Shown here one piece after another: positions 26,781 to 35,366 of a stretch of 64,000 nucleotides of DNA. Under the pieces are notes generated by a model. The model saw only the letters and a program-made list of their open reading frames with translations, did no database searches and was not told the DNA's origin. Origin of the DNA: FEB-25 sp963726315. GTDB taxonomy: Bacteria > Chloroflexota > Anaerolineae > Anaerolineales > UBA4823. The stretch lies in NCBI GenBank assembly GCA_963726315.1, contig CAVSBZ010000004.1, positions 161,080 to 225,079 on the forward strand, given 5' to 3'. Every line of letters begins with the position of its first letter. The stretch's first letter is position 1. Made by a program: the position numbers and the translations under genes.

Positions 26781-26876
26781 TGTTATAATTCCCCCCGCTG
26801 ACTAGACCACCCGGCGGCATGTGCTACCTGGTTGGAGACCTGCTAGAAGCAAATTTAATCACCTGGAGCAGATGTC
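26781..26876 (+). promoter_or_regulatory. Extended -10 promoter and leader of rpsO
   Basis: TGTTATAAT at 26781-26789 is an extended -10. The leader of about 80 bases can form stems around GACCACC and GGTTGGAGACC and carries GGAG eight bases before the rpsO ATG. S15 often represses its own mRNA through a leader fold; whether this leader does so is inference. Confidence 0.5.
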
Positions 26877-27143
26877 ATGGATAAGGACACAAAAGCAAAA
26901 ACAATGGATACATTCGCCCGTCATGAGGGCGACACGGGTTCACCCGAAGTGCAGGTGGCAATACTTTCCGGTCGCATTTCGGAGCTCACTGAACACTTAC
27001 GTGAGCACAAGCACGATGAGAGTTCTCGTCGTGGATTACTCAAGATGGTGGGGCAACGCCGACGACTTCTCGCCTACATCAGGCGAAATGACTACCAGCG
27101 CTACATGGCGCTGACAGACCGGCTGAACATCCGCCGAAAATAG
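26877..27143 (+). CDS. rpsO: 30S ribosomal protein S15
   Basis: 88 residues, the standard length. Family stretches: FARHEGDTGSPEVQVAILSG near the N-terminus, LTEHLREHKHDESSRRGLLK in the middle, then MVGQRRRLLAYIRR and the end RYMALTDRLNIRRK. It binds 16S rRNA early in 30S assembly. The rpsO-pnp order is conserved in many bacteria, as here. The upstream in-frame start at 26821 is rejected because GGAG fits the ATG at 26877. Confidence 0.97.
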   Translation: MDKDTKAKTMDTFARHEGDTGSPEVQVAILSGRISELTEHLREHKHDESSRRGLLKMVGQRRRLLAYIRRNDYQRYMALTDRLNIRRK

Positions 27144-27153
27144 ACCCACCCTT

Positions 27154-27186
27154 GAGTAGATGGGACGCACAATATCCCATCTACTC
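27154..27186 (+). terminator. Hairpin after rpsO
   Basis: GAGTAGATGGGA (27154-27165) pairs with TCCCATCTACTC (27175-27186), 12 perfect pairs. The T-run after it is weak, so it may attenuate rather than stop transcription into pnp. Confidence 0.65.
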
Positions 27187-27235
27187 TCATTTAGGGAGAA
27201 ATTAAACCAGCCTCAGGTCGGGAATTGATGGATAA

Positions 27236-27289
27236 CGACAACATATTTCAATATAGGCGGCTTCTTAATGCCGCCTTCAGTGGTTGTCG
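27236..27289 (+). promoter_or_regulatory. Nested hairpin in the pnp leader
   Basis: Outer stem CGACAAC (27236-27242) with GTTGTCG (27283-27289); inner stem AGGCGGC (27255-27261) with GCCGCCT (27270-27276). In E. coli a pnp leader stem is cut by RNase III and feeds PNPase autoregulation. A like role here is inference. Confidence 0.5.
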
Positions 27290-27343
27290 CTAACTCTCAG
27301 TTTCTGACCTAGAAGGCACAATTAAATTAGGAGAAACTGAATA

Positions 27344-29566
27344 ATGAAACCAGAATCAAAAAAATATACTGCGATGGTCGGTGGCAAGCCCATCACCTTC
27401 GAAACCGGCACGCTCGCCGGTCAGGCAGGCGGTGCTGTCACCGTCAGTCTTGGTGACACGATGATCTTCGCTGCCGCCACCATGAGCTCCGAGGTCCGCC
27501 TCGGGATCGATTACTTCCCTCTCACCGTGGATTATGAAGAACGCATGTATGCCGGTGGACGTATCCCCGGCTCGTTCTTCCGCCGTGAAGGACGACCATC
27601 CGAGTCGGCGATCCTCATTGCCCGCCTCACCGACCGCCCTTTGCGCCCGCTTTTCCCCAAAGACCTGCGCAATGATGTCCAGGTGATCCTGTACTCGTTC
27701 TCGGTTGACGGTGAGAACCCGATCGATGCATTAGCCATCAATGCGGCTTCCACCGCTCTGATGATCTCAGACGTCCCATGGGGTGGTCCGATTGCAGCTG
27801 TACGCATTGGGCACATCAATGGTGAGTTCGTGGTCAACCCCACTTCTTCCGAGCAGGATATGTCTGACCTCGACCTGCGCATCGCCGGCACGCGTGAAGC
27901 CATCCTGATGGTCGAATGCGGTGCCCAGGAAGTTCCTGAAGCGGTTATGGTAGATGCCCTGAACTTCGGTCACCAGTCCATCCAACCCTTGATCGATCTC
28001 CAGGAGCAGATGGCAGGCGAGATTGGTAAACCCAAGCGCGAATACGTGTCCTTCAATCTGGCAGAAACAGTCCAGGCTCCCGTCAACGAGAGGGCAGCAG
28101 CCCGCCTCGAAGCGCTCCTGGATGCCCCCCACACCAAGGCTGAGCTGGATGATGCCATTTCTACTTTACAAAAGGAAATCGTTACCGAGCTGACTGCCGA
28201 GGATAAATCCCTGGGTCCGAACGTGATCGAGGCCATCGACGAAACCTTGAAAAGTGTGGTCCGCCGGCGCATTACCGAAAAACAGATCCGTCCAGACGGT
28301 CGCGGCCTGACTGATATCCGCCCCATTTGGGGTGAAGTTGGTCTCAGCCCACGTGCCCACGGCTCCGGTCTGTTCACCCGGGGTGAAACCCAGGTGCTCA
28401 CCCTGGCGACCCTTGGCACACCGCGCGATGCCCAGGAGATCGATAGCCTGACGGGCATGGAAGCCAAGCGCTACATGCACCACTATAACTTTCCACCCTT
28501 CTCCACCGGTGAAGTGCGTCCCCTGCGTGGTTCATCCCGGCGTGATGTAGGTCACGGCGCCTTGGCAGAACGTGCCCTCGTGCCGGTCATCCCTTCCGAA
28601 TCCGAATTCCCCTACACATTACGCCTGGTATCCGAGGTGCTGTCATCCAATGGCTCCACCTCCATGGCGTCGGTGTGTGGCTCCACCCTGGCACTGATGG
28701 ATACGGGTGTACCCATCAAGGCTCCCGTCGCCGGTGTTGCCATGGGCTTGATCAAAGAAGGCGAGAAGTATTCCATCCTGACCGATATCATGGGCATGGA
28801 AGATCACCTGGGTGACATGGACTTCAAAGTTGCCGGTACCCGTGATGGCATAACCGCCTTGCAGATGGATATCAAGATCACCGGCATTGCGCCAGAGATC
28901 ATGGCAAAAGCACTCGAACAGGCACGTGTGGGGCGGTTGTTCATCCTGGATAAAATCCTGGAGATCATCCCCGAGCCACGCCCCGAGCTCAAGAGCTTCG
29001 CTCCCCGCATCACCGTCCTGCACATCCCATCCGAGAAGATCGGCGCAGTGATTGGACCGGGTGGCAAGATCATCCGCAGTATCCAGGAAGAGACTGGCGT
29101 TAAGATTGATATTGAAGAAGACGGCACCGTCTTCATCGCTGCCACTGATGGTCCCGCGGCTGAAAGAGCACGTGAGATGGTCGAAAGCATCATCGAAGTG
29201 CCTGAGGTCGGACGTATTTATACCGGCAAAGTGGTCCGTACCACCGACTTCGGTGCCTTCGTCGAGATCCTGCCCAACCAGGATGGCTTGGTACACATCT
29301 CACAGCTTGACAGTGAACGCGTGAATAAGGTGGAAGATGTGGTCAGTGTCGGTGATGAGATCACCGTCATGATCACCAATATCGACGATATGGGGAAGAT
29401 CCGCCTTTCCCGCCAGGCAGTGCTCGAAGGTTGGACCCTGGAAGAAGCCAAGGAACACGACCGCCCGTCCGGTGGTCGCTCGGGTGGCTCCCGTGGAGGT
29501 GGTGGTGGCGGTAGACGCCCCTACAACCCCAACGGTGGCAACCGTGACCGGCGTGATCGCCGCTAA
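27344..29566 (+). CDS. pnp: Polynucleotide phosphorylase
   Basis: 740 residues. PNPase degrades RNA 3' to 5' with phosphate and can add tails. Two RNase PH domains (residues about 10-235 and 315-550) flank a helical linker; the second carries the catalytic GTRDGITALQMDIKI and DILEIIP-type stretches. A KH domain follows (HIPSEKIGAVIGPGGKIIR, the GxxG loop at GPGG), then an S1 domain (VGRIYTGKVVRTTDFGAFVE). The last 35 residues are Gly/Arg-rich (RGG-like), a common basic tail. AGGAG lies a suitable distance before the ATG at 27344. Confidence 0.97.
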   Translation: MKPESKKYTAMVGGKPITFETGTLAGQAGGAVTVSLGDTMIFAAATMSSEVRLGIDYFPLTVDYEERMYAGGRIPGSFFRREGRPSESAILIARLTDRPLRPLFPKDLRNDVQVILYSFSVDGENPIDALAINAASTALMISDVPWGGPIAAVRIGHINGEFVVNPTSSEQDMSDLDLRIAGTREAILMVECGAQEVPEAVMVDALNFGHQSIQPLIDLQEQMAGEIGKPKREYVSFNLAETVQAPVNERAAARLEALLDAPHTKAELDDAISTLQKEIVTELTAEDKSLGPNVIEAIDETLKSVVRRRITEKQIRPDGRGLTDIRPIWGEVGLSPRAHGSGLFTRGETQVLTLATLGTPRDAQEIDSLTGMEAKRYMHHYNFPPFSTGEVRPLRGSSRRDVGHGALAERALVPVIPSESEFPYTLRLVSEVLSSNGSTSMASVCGSTLALMDTGVPIKAPVAGVAMGLIKEGEKYSILTDIMGMEDHLGDMDFKVAGTRDGITALQMDIKITGIAPEIMAKALEQARVGRLFILDKILEIIPEPRPELKSFAPRITVLHIPSEKIGAVIGPGGKIIRSIQEETGVKIDIEEDGTVFIAATDGPAAERAREMVESIIEVPEVGRIYTGKVVRTTDFGAFVEILPNQDGLVHISQLDSERVNKVEDVVSVGDEITVMITNIDDMGKIRLSRQAVLEGWTLEEAKEHDRPSGGRSGGSRGGGGGGRRPYNPNGGNRDRRDRR

Positions 29567-29578
29567 TTGAGAAAAATT

Positions 29579-29613
29579 ACCCGTTTTCGTTCAGAAAACG
29601 GGTTTTGTTTTAT
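29579..29613 (+). terminator. Rho-independent terminator after pnp
   Basis: ACCCGTTTTC (29579-29588) pairs with GAAAACGGGT (29594-29603), followed by TTTGTTTTATTT. Confidence 0.9.
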
Positions 29614-29614
29614 T

Positions 29615-29625
29615 TATGCTAAAAT
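29615..29625 (+). promoter_or_regulatory. Extended -10 of the M48 protease gene (leaderless)
   Basis: TATGCTAAAAT ends seven bases before the ATG at 29633, and there is no Shine-Dalgarno, so the mRNA should begin at or next to the start codon. Confidence 0.55.
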
Positions 29626-29632
29626 CAATTCG

Positions 29633-30457
29633 ATGGCCAAGTTTTCCACCACCGAGTACCGTTACCCATATGAATATCTCATCCTGCTGCTAACCGTCGG
29701 TGTTGTGCTGCTGGTGATTGCTTTTACCGCAGCTGCCACCGTGTGCGGAAGTGCCATCTTCATACCCGTCGTAGTCATGCTTGGATATTTCGCCAGCCGC
29801 AGCAACCACCAGGCGTTGCTCGCCCAAGCACAGCGGGTTTCGCCTCAGACTTTACCGGAAATGGTACCGTTGATCGAGGAGAATTCCTCCCGTTTGCAGG
29901 TGGAACCGGTGGACGTCTTCATCGTACCCTCCAACCGGCTGAATGCCTACACTTTTGGGATGGACAGCCCGAAAGCCATCGTGCTCTACTCGCCCCTTTT
30001 CAAGATCATGGACCAGGATGAGATCCAGTTCATCCTGGGGCATGAGATGGGACATGTCAAGCTGGGTCACACTGTACTAAACACGCTGGTGGGCGGCATG
30101 GCGGGCATCCCCAGCTCATATGGTGCTCTCGCCATCATGGAGCTTGCCTTCCGTTGGTGGAACAGGGCTTGCGAGTACTCTGCCGACAGGGCAGGCGTCC
30201 TGGCGTGTGGCAAGCCTGCCAAAGCGATTACCGCCCTGGTCAAGCTCGAGGCCGGTCCGGCTGCCCGCACGCAAGCCGGGATGCAGGCTGCCATCCAACG
30301 CCTCGAAGCGGAGGATGATGATATCATGCAGAATTTCGCCGAGCTGCTTGCCTCCCACCCTATGGTAGCCAAGCGGGTCGAGCAAATCCGCCAATTTGCC
30401 AGCTCCCAGGAATACCGCACCTTGCAGGCGAAAATGGACCAGAACCTATCCATATAA
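29633..30457 (+). CDS. M48-type membrane zinc metalloprotease (HtpX-like)
   Basis: 274 residues. Two N-terminal membrane spans (YLILLLTVGVVLLVIAF and a second to about residue 50), then a cytoplasmic protease domain. The zinc site is LGHEMGHVKLGH (HExxH) near residue 136, and the third ligand Glu lies in NRACEYSADRAG (ExxxD) near residue 180. HtpX-like enzymes take part in membrane-protein quality control. The ATG at 29633 is chosen; the frame is open further up but through the pnp terminator. The adenosine deaminase gene follows after 25 bases. Confidence 0.9.
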   Translation: MAKFSTTEYRYPYEYLILLLTVGVVLLVIAFTAAATVCGSAIFIPVVVMLGYFASRSNHQALLAQAQRVSPQTLPEMVPLIEENSSRLQVEPVDVFIVPSNRLNAYTFGMDSPKAIVLYSPLFKIMDQDEIQFILGHEMGHVKLGHTVLNTLVGGMAGIPSSYGALAIMELAFRWWNRACEYSADRAGVLACGKPAKAITALVKLEAGPAARTQAGMQAAIQRLEAEDDDIMQNFAELLASHPMVAKRVEQIRQFASSQEYRTLQAKMDQNLSI

Positions 30458-30482
30458 TTACACCATCAGCCACCTAATACCC

Positions 30483-31505
30483 ATGGAATTGTCTGAATTT
30501 GCTACACGTATGCCTAAAGCGGAGCTCCACGTCCACCTGGAAGGTTCCATCCTGCCGCGCACCTTGCTCAAACTGGCACAACGTAACTATATAAACCTGC
30601 CTGCGGACAACGAAGCCGGGTTGACAGCGCTCTATACCTTCCACGATTTTGAACAGTTCCTACAAACCTATCTGATGATCACCGGGTGTCTACGCACAGA
30701 GGACGACTTCCGCCTGATTGCTTATGAGTTCGGCAGTGAATGTGCCCGCCAGAATATCCGCTATGCTGAGGTCATTTTCACTCCATTCACTAGCATTTCA
30801 CTATCAGGTTTACCCTGGCAACAGATCATGCGTGGTTTGAACGCCGGTCGTGAGCAGGCAGGGATTGATTTTGGTGTCCACTGGCAGTGGGTCTTCGATA
30901 TCGTGCGCAATGAGCCCGATACACAGGCAAAAGTCCTGGATATCACCCTGGCTGCCCGCGACCAGGGTGTTGTCGCCCTGGGTCTGGGGGGCCTGGAAAC
31001 CGGTTTCCCTCCGGAGCTATTCGTGGATTCATTCCAGCGCGCAGAGGCTAGAGGTTTACACCGCGCACCCCATGCGGGTGAGATCGCCGGTCCAAACAGC
31101 GTATGGTCAGCGATCCAACTGCTGCATGCTGAACGAATTGAGCATGGTGTGCGCAGCATCGAAGACCCGGCACTGATTGAATACCTGCGCTCAAAGGCCA
31201 TCCCCCTGGACGTCTGCCCGACCAGCAACATTTGCCTGAACGTCTATCCGAACTATGCTTCGCACCCATTGCGTCAATTGTGGGATGCCGGCTTAACCAT
31301 CACCATCGGCTCAGACGACCCACCGATGTTCGGTACAGATTTAAACCATGAGTACCAGGTATTGGTTAAGGATTATAATTTCACCCAACCTGAGCTAGAG
31401 CGTATCAGCCTGAACGCCATCCATGCCAGCTTCCTCCCCACATCAGAAAAACAGCAGCTCGAACAGGAATTCATCGCAGAGTTCAACAGATTATCCGCTA
31501 AATAA
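30483..31505 (+). CDS. add: Adenosine deaminase family amidohydrolase
   Basis: 340 residues. Zinc ligands in LHVHLEG (HxH) near residue 18, APHAGE near residue 200 (His plus catalytic Glu), RIEHGV near residue 222 and GSDDPPMFG near residue 280 (the conserved Asp pair) follow the adenosine deaminase order. It should convert adenosine or deoxyadenosine to inosine. Some members of the family instead deaminate 6-aminofutalosine or other purines, so the substrate is not certain. The longer frame to 30396 overlaps the M48 gene and is rejected; the ATG at 30483 fits the family N-terminus ELSEFATRMPKAELHVHL. Confidence 0.88.
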   Translation: MELSEFATRMPKAELHVHLEGSILPRTLLKLAQRNYINLPADNEAGLTALYTFHDFEQFLQTYLMITGCLRTEDDFRLIAYEFGSECARQNIRYAEVIFTPFTSISLSGLPWQQIMRGLNAGREQAGIDFGVHWQWVFDIVRNEPDTQAKVLDITLAARDQGVVALGLGGLETGFPPELFVDSFQRAEARGLHRAPHAGEIAGPNSVWSAIQLLHAERIEHGVRSIEDPALIEYLRSKAIPLDVCPTSNICLNVYPNYASHPLRQLWDAGLTITIGSDDPPMFGTDLNHEYQVLVKDYNFTQPELERISLNAIHASFLPTSEKQQLEQEFIAEFNRLSAK

Positions 31506-31529
31506 TGGTAGACAATGAATGAGGTGAAA

Positions 31530-32615
31530 ATGATAGCAGAAACTAGTCCCTATAAAGCCTTGGCACTCCGGCTGGACAGCCTTCCGAATGGCTTCCCTCC
31601 CACTGTGGATGGATCTGAGCTGAAACTGCTGGCTAAGATTTTTACCGCTCAAGAAGCTGAGCTGGCCTCCAAACTCTTGATCAAGCTGGAAACGGCAGCA
31701 GAAATTGCAGAACGCCTGCAGCTGGATTACAGCATTACCCGCAGCCTGCTAAAAAGCATGGCTTCCCGGGGGCTGATCAGGGGCGGCCGGACTGAGGGAG
31801 GGTTGGGCTATGGCTTGCTGCCTTTTGTGGTGGGAATATATGAAAACCAGACCGGTGATTTAATGGATGCAGAGCTGGCGGGCTTATTTGAAGATTACTA
31901 TAAGCGCGCGTTCGTCAACACGTTGGCAATACAACCTGCCGTCCACCGAGTTATCCCGGTAGGTGAAAACATAAAAATGGATATGCAGGTTGCACCTTTC
32001 GAATCGGTTGTGGGGATCATCGAGAATGCCAAATCGTGGGCGGTTCTTGATTGTATCTGCCGCAAGGAAACTGCACTGGTTGGAAAAGGCTGCCAGCATA
32101 CCGTCCGCAACTGCATGGCAATGAGTCCGTCGCCGGATGCCTTTCACACATCAGACGAAGTTGACGCTATCACAAAGGAAGAGGCTTACGCAGTATTGCA
32201 CCGTGCCGACATGGAAGGGTTGGTGCACACAGTGAGCAATAACCAGCAGGGCAACTGGTACATCTGCAACTGCTGCACGTGTTCCTGCGGGATCCTGCGC
32301 GGCATGGCAGAGCTCGGGATTGCCAATGTAGTCGCCAGCTCGGCATTCGTCAACACGGTAGACGAGACGTTGTGTAATGGCTGCGGAATCTGTGTGGAGG
32401 ATTGCCAGTTCGATGCCTTGCTTCTTGATGACGTAGTCAAGGTTAACCGTACGCGCTGTGTGGGATGTGGGGTGTGCGTCAGTTCCTGCCCCGACCAGGC
32501 GTTGATCCTGGAACGCCGCCCGGAGGATGAGATCAAGCCTGTCCCGGTCAGCGTTACCGAATGGGGTGACCTGCGGGCACAGGCACGTGGTCTCGATCTA
32601 TCATCCCTGCGATAG
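31530..32615 (+). CDS. Winged-helix protein with multiple iron-sulfur sites
   Basis: 361 residues. The first 100 look like a winged-helix DNA-binding fold (AAEIAERLQLDYSITRSLLK, then GLIRGGRT). A Cys-rich middle follows: VLDCICRK, KGCQHTVRNCM, and YICNCCTCSCG with five closely spaced Cys. The C-terminus has two classic 4Fe-4S motifs, CNGCGICVEDC and CVGCGVCVSSC. The combination suggests a redox-sensing or electron-transfer protein with DNA contact, but no function is known to me. GAGGTG sits at 31521-31526 before the ATG at 31530, so an upstream in-frame ATG at 31515 is less likely. It follows the deaminase gene by 24 bases. Confidence 0.8.
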   Translation: MIAETSPYKALALRLDSLPNGFPPTVDGSELKLLAKIFTAQEAELASKLLIKLETAAEIAERLQLDYSITRSLLKSMASRGLIRGGRTEGGLGYGLLPFVVGIYENQTGDLMDAELAGLFEDYYKRAFVNTLAIQPAVHRVIPVGENIKMDMQVAPFESVVGIIENAKSWAVLDCICRKETALVGKGCQHTVRNCMAMSPSPDAFHTSDEVDAITKEEAYAVLHRADMEGLVHTVSNNQQGNWYICNCCTCSCGILRGMAELGIANVVASSAFVNTVDETLCNGCGICVEDCQFDALLLDDVVKVNRTRCVGCGVCVSSCPDQALILERRPEDEIKPVPVSVTEWGDLRAQARGLDLSSLR

Positions 32616-32650
32616 GCTCCCGAAGACCAGCTTAGTCTCACGAATATTTT

Positions 32651-34204
32651 TTATTGACCCTGGGTGGGTAAATAAGGCATTCTCGGTCCCGGTATCCCCA
32701 GGAGCTCAGCGAGCGCGGCGCGCATAGCCACCCGGTCGTCCCACGGATATTCAATCTCCCCGAGGCACATCGATTGTTCATGCCCCTTCCCACAAGCGAT
32801 CACCACGTCACCAGGTCGAGCTAACGAGATGGCAAAACGAATCGCCTCACCCCGGTCGGGTATCTTCCAATAAGTTTGACCCTCGATCCCACCCTTCAGG
32901 TCTGCGCCGGCAGCCATCTCATCGAGGATATCCTCCAGCAGCTCGGTACGCGGGTCCTCGGCAGTGAGGATAGTCAAATCAGCCAGCTCGAGCGAAGTTT
33001 CAGCCATCATCCTGCGCTTCTGCCGGTCGCGCAGCCCAGCAGAGCCAAAAACTGCGATCACTCTCGCGTGAGTGATCTGCCGTACCGTCTTGAGTGCATT
33101 CAGGAGGGCATTAGGCGTGTGGGCAAAATCGATCATCGCGGTGAAGTCTTGCCCAAGGTTGATCTTTTCCATCCTACCCGGTACGGATTGCACGGCATCA
33201 ATCCCTGCCTGGGCACTCTCAGTACTCAGCCCCAGGCAATACACCGTGGTGGTAATCGCCGCCAGGCAATTGGAGATATTAAAGTCCCCCAGCAGGTGGC
33301 AGGTGATTAGAAACTGTCGATCCTTACCGACTGCCAGGAAGCTGATCCCATCTGACCTGCGCTCTACCTTTTCAGGGCGAACATCCGCGGCAGGAAGGAA
33401 CCCGTAGCTGATCAACGAACCCGTCGCTACCTGGGACAGATATGCATATGATTCATCATCCCGGTTCAACACAGCACGACTCAAGTTACCCTGTGGTTTG
33501 GGTAGGGTTGAAGCCAATTTAATGAAGAGACGCGCCTTGGCTGAACGATATGCTTCATATGAGCCGTGGTAATCCAGGTGCTCGTGGGTAATGTTGGTTA
33601 CCACCGCTACGTCGAACTCACAGGCATCCACACGGTATTGGGCCAATCCATGCGAAGTGACCTCCAGAACGACGTGTGTAAGTCCGGCTGCAACCATCTG
33701 CGCCAGGTAACGCTGCACGTCAGGCGCATCGGGGGTGGTTACGTGGAAACCTGTGTCCAGCACCTGGTCACCGATCACGGCGTTAATCGTGGAAATCATC
33801 CCAGCCCTAATCCCGGCGGCTTGCAGGATCTGATAAATCATATTGGTGGTGGTGGTCTTCCCGTCAGTCCCGGTCACACCAATCATGGTCAGCTTGCGGG
33901 CGGGGTACCCATAAAATGCGGCAGCGAGATGAGGGAGCGCCATCCGGCTGTCATTCACTTGCAGGTAAGGCACCTTTATTCCATGCATGGGTCTCATACC
34001 CACCACCGCCGCGGCACCCGCTTGTACCGCTGCCGGGATATACCTGTGCCCATCTGTAGATCCACCCTCGAGAGCGATGAATAAATCTCCTGGATGCACC
34101 ACCCGGGAATCGGACACCAGACCCTTGATCTCTGCGTCACCGTAGATCAAGGTATATGGATAAGGGAATTCACGCAACAGGTCAGATAGTTTCACAGGAA
34201 TCAA
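32651..34204 (-). CDS. murE: UDP-MurNAc-tripeptide synthetase
   Basis: 517 residues. MurE adds the third amino acid of the peptidoglycan stem to UDP-MurNAc-Ala-Glu. Domain 1 has DSRVVHPGDLFIALEG; the ATP loop is GVTGTDGKTTTTNMI near residue 110; then TSHGLAQYRVDACEF, NITHEHLDYHGSYEAYRSAK (HLDYH) and PGRMEKINLGQDF. The amino-acid site reads EDPRTE where diaminopimelate enzymes have DNPRTE; the Arg is kept but the Asn is Asp, so the third residue (diaminopimelate, lysine or ornithine) is open. The start is a TTG at 34204, whose Shine-Dalgarno lies in the terminator of the upstream ATP synthase operon; a GTG at 34195 is the alternative. Confidence 0.93.
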   Translation of the reverse strand: MIPVKLSDLLREFPYPYTLIYGDAEIKGLVSDSRVVHPGDLFIALEGGSTDGHRYIPAAVQAGAAAVVGMRPMHGIKVPYLQVNDSRMALPHLAAAFYGYPARKLTMIGVTGTDGKTTTTNMIYQILQAAGIRAGMISTINAVIGDQVLDTGFHVTTPDAPDVQRYLAQMVAAGLTHVVLEVTSHGLAQYRVDACEFDVAVVTNITHEHLDYHGSYEAYRSAKARLFIKLASTLPKPQGNLSRAVLNRDDESYAYLSQVATGSLISYGFLPAADVRPEKVERRSDGISFLAVGKDRQFLITCHLLGDFNISNCLAAITTTVYCLGLSTESAQAGIDAVQSVPGRMEKINLGQDFTAMIDFAHTPNALLNALKTVRQITHARVIAVFGSAGLRDRQKRRMMAETSLELADLTILTAEDPRTELLEDILDEMAAGADLKGGIEGQTYWKIPDRGEAIRFAISLARPGDVVIACGKGHEQSMCLGEIEYPWDDRVAMRAALAELLGIPGPRMPYLPTQGQ

Positions 34205-34232
34205 AACGCCCTTGGGCTAGTCCCCAGGGCGT
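34203..34232 (-). terminator. Terminator of the F0 ATP synthase operon, overlapping the murE start region
   Basis: On the minus strand ACGCCCTGGGG (34232-34222) pairs with CCCAAGGGCGT (34216-34206), then TTTTG. The only AAGGG near the murE TTG is in the 3' arm of this hairpin. Confidence 0.75.
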
Positions 34233-34320
34233 CTCCAATTCATAGTTTGATGTTGAAATAATCACGATCAAGGATAAATCATCAGCCAACTGGTCTCCTT
34301 CGACAATGTAGCATTGCTTA

Positions 34321-35058
34321 TCAGGAGATGGATTGGCGCAGTGACTCTAGCTGTCCGGCTACAGAGGCATCCAGTACTTTACCTCCTACACGGATAACCA
34401 GACCACCAAGAATATTCGGATCTATGCGAAAGGAAACCGTCGCCTGGTTGCCAACCTTAGATAAGATATCATCTTTAACCGAAGCCATCTCATCGGATGA
34501 AAGCGGCAATGCACTGGTGACTTCAGCAGAAGTCCCACTGATGGTTGCTCCCTCGAGGACTTCTACTTTACCCGCTCTGACACCAGAAAAGAATTCATTG
34601 ATCAAAGCGTGCTGGCGCTTTTCATCAAGCGATTCACCCACCAACTTTTCGGCGGCGGCAATCGCCAGGGCTGCGATTTGACTGCGCAGGTCACCGAGCA
34701 TGCGGTCTCGTTCCGCTTCAACTTCTGCCAGGGCAGCTTCACGTTCTTTGGTAGATTCAGCTTCAGCTGCGGCACGGATCTCGATGGCGGCGGCTTCAGC
34801 CCGGTCGGTAGACTCTCGCACGACCTGGTTGGCTTTATTCTGGGCTTCGGCCACGATCTTGGCTGCATCCTGCTCTGCATTCGCCCTGGCTTCACCGGCA
34901 ACGCGGGCGTCTTCCAAACCCTGGGCAATTTTCTGCTTACGATTACTCATCATATTCAGGATGGGTTTATATGCCCAGGCATAAAGCAGGATACAGATGA
35001 TGGCGAAGTTTAAAATCTGGAATATTAAGGTGCCTAAACTAATACCAAGTTTTTCCAT
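34321..35058 (-). CDS. atpF: ATP synthase b-delta fusion (AtpF with AtpH C-terminal domain)
   Basis: 245 residues. Residues 1-30 form the single membrane helix of subunit b (GTLIFQILNFAIICILLYAW), and residues 30-160 a long charged coiled coil, the stator stalk. The last 70 residues match the C-terminal domain of the delta subunit (VSFRIDPNILGGLVIRVGGKVLDASV, then SLRQSIS). The N-terminal helical domain of delta, which binds the top of F1, is missing. b-delta fusions are known in mycobacteria, but in a different layout. No separate atpH and no atpA, G, D or C follow; the next gene is murE behind a terminator. Confidence 0.88.
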   Translation of the reverse strand: MEKLGISLGTLIFQILNFAIICILLYAWAYKPILNMMSNRKQKIAQGLEDARVAGEARANAEQDAAKIVAEAQNKANQVVRESTDRAEAAAIEIRAAAEAESTKEREAALAEVEAERDRMLGDLRSQIAALAIAAAEKLVGESLDEKRQHALINEFFSGVRAGKVEVLEGATISGTSAEVTSALPLSSDEMASVKDDILSKVGNQATVSFRIDPNILGGLVIRVGGKVLDASVAGQLESLRQSIS

Positions 35059-35080
35059 TTTGGATATTCTCCAGGTAAGT

Positions 35081-35323
35081 CTATCCGACGAAGATGATGA
35101 TCAGGGCGACTGCCAGGGCGTAGATGGCGACTGCCTCGGCGAATGCCATACCCAGAATCATATTCGTCTGGATGATACCGGCTGCATCGGGGTTGCGACC
35201 CATGGCTTGTACACCTCCAGAGGCAGCCAGACCCACGCCTACACCAGCACCAATGGCACCCATCATGGCGATACCAGCGCCTAATAATTTCAAACCAGCT
35301 ACAAATGCGATCGGATCATTCAT
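35081..35323 (-). CDS. atpE: ATP synthase subunit c
   Basis: 80 residues, two membrane helices joined by the polar loop GRNPDAAG. The ion-binding carboxylate is the Glu in MAFAEAVAIYAL. The residues that mark Na+-binding rings (Gln in helix 1, Thr or Ser after the Glu) are absent, so the ring should carry H+. It sits between atpB and the b-delta gene in the usual F0 order. Confidence 0.95.
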   Translation of the reverse strand: MNDPIAFVAGLKLLGAGIAMMGAIGAGVGVGLAASGGVQAMGRNPDAAGIIQTNMILGMAFAEAVAIYALAVALIIIFVG

Positions 35324-35366
35324 CGTAATTAACTCCTCTTCTCAATAGTATCTTATTTTGTTAATG

